Below, piece by piece: positions 63,504-64,000 of a stretch of 64,000 bases of DNA. A program made the translations under genes and the position numbers. The first letter of the stretch is position 1. Each line of letters starts with the position of its first letter. The notes under the pieces are model-generated. The model saw nothing but the letters and a program-made list of their open reading frames with translations. It had not been told where the DNA came from and did not search any database. Source of the DNA: Neisseriaceae bacterium (GTDB lineage Bacteria; Pseudomonadota; Gammaproteobacteria; Burkholderiales; Neisseriaceae); NCBI GenBank assembly GCA_017991555.1, contig JAGOQM010000007.1, positions 1 to 64,000 on the forward strand, written 5' to 3'.

Positions 63504-64000
63504 TGAGTAAGATGACAAGATGGCTCAAACATTTGTTCACGCCCACCTGGCGCGTGCGTCAGTTGTTTTCAGCATCGCTGTTGCAGCAGGTAGAAGCCGG
63601 CATCAGCGCTTCGGAACGGCAGCACCAGGGTCAGCTGCGCTTTGTGATTGAATCTTCATTTAACGCGGCGGCTATTTTTGCCGGCATGAGCCCGCGCGAA
63701 CGCGCCTTGGAATGGTTTGGCTCGTTACGGGTGTGGGACACCGAGCACAATAGTGGCGTGTTGGTGTACATCAGCATGGCCGACCATGCGATCGAGGTGA
63801 TTGCCGATCGTGGCATTAACCAAGCGGTTGACCCTAAGGCCTGGGCAAATGTGTGTGCGTTAATGCAGGCCGAGTTTGCCAAAAAGCGGTATGCTGAAGG
63901 CCTAGAGTCTGGGTTGGCGGCCATCAATGAGTTGTTGCTGATGCACATGCCCAGAAGCACGCCGTTGGTCAACGAGTTGCCGGATGAAGTGATTTTAAAA
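63503..64000 (+). CDS. Second TPM-domain protein, cut by the window edge
   Basis: An open frame from ATG 63503, overlapping the previous stop, that runs 166 codons to the end of the window without a stop. It begins MSKMTRWLKHLFTPTWRVRQ and includes ESSFNAAAIFAGMSPRERAL, VLVYISMADHAIEVIADRGI and WANVCALMQAEFAKKRYAEG. These are the pattern of the short TPM-domain proteins without membrane helices that often follow lemA and ygcG. No signal peptide is present. The three genes form one operon. Confidence 0.87.
   Translation, partial: MSKMTRWLKHLFTPTWRVRQLFSASLLQQVEAGISASERQHQGQLRFVIESSFNAAAIFAGMSPRERALEWFGSLRVWDTEHNSGVLVYISMADHAIEVIADRGINQAVDPKAWANVCALMQAEFAKKRYAEGLESGLAAINELLLMHMPRSTPLVNELPDEVILK

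Noticed and set aside
63137..63532. 131-residue minus-strand Pro-rich frame
   Set aside because: Antisense of the Gly-rich tail of the TPM-domain protein.

Overview
The window reads as chromosomal DNA of a Gram-negative betaproteobacterium, most likely in or near Neisseriaceae. This is inferred from gene order (folC - SPOR protein - cvpA - purF; ubiJ - ubiB; aceE - aceF - lpdA with a lipoyl domain fused to the E3 subunit) and from protein resemblance, not from a marker gene. The repeated neisserial DNA uptake 10-mer was looked for by eye and not seen. Almost all of the sequence is dense housekeeping DNA, with no insertion sequence, prophage, CRISPR array or rRNA.

Layout. 0.2-2.6 kb (minus): a PheC-like periplasmic binding protein/dehydratase and a type II NADH dehydrogenase. 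3.3-10.5 kb (plus): proS, dgt, an RluF-type pseudouridine synthase, a GAF protein, ribA, tRNA-Val and tRNA-Asp behind a clear promoter, and a Bcr/CflA exporter. 10.5-16.8 kb (minus): two related unknown lipoproteins, ribokinase, an NlpC/P60 lipoprotein and Uup. 17-22 kb (plus): a small acidic protein overlapping a YgfX-like protein, then folC, a SPOR protein, cvpA and purF. 22-25.2 kb (minus): an exported cyclase, a pirin and a PBP7-type endopeptidase. 25.7-31.7 kb (plus): argD, pheA, a LOG-type phosphoribohydrolase, an NAD-dependent epimerase, ubiJ and ubiB. 32.1-38.5 kb (plus): the pyruvate dehydrogenase operon. Then come a helical-repeat protein, yicC (minus), rph, lysC, and two tandem CirA/IrgA-like TonB receptors that each follow a Fur-box-like 19-mer.

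48.5-54.1 kb is the most accessory-looking part. An AllF-AllG-AllH (FdrA/DUF1116/DUF2877) transcarbamoylase-type operon ends in a translationally coupled DUF1097 membrane protein. It is divergent from a LysR regulator resembling AllS. No carbamate kinase or other allantoin gene is visible nearby, so this looks like a minimal stand-alone module.

54.2-64 kb: a four-helix membrane protein, uvrB, a PEBP-family protein, mgtA (minus), an EamA transporter, and lemA with two TPM-domain genes, the last cut by the window edge. The mgtA leader is the most striking regulatory region. It holds a 44-codon upstream reading frame with a good ribosome binding site whose product begins MDDDPRP, the acidic/proline type of start known from the MgtL Mg2+ sensor peptide. 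Just past its stop codon, a perfect 10-bp hairpin buries the mgtA ribosome binding site.

Identifications come from motif and family recognition by eye. No search, alignment or folding program was run.
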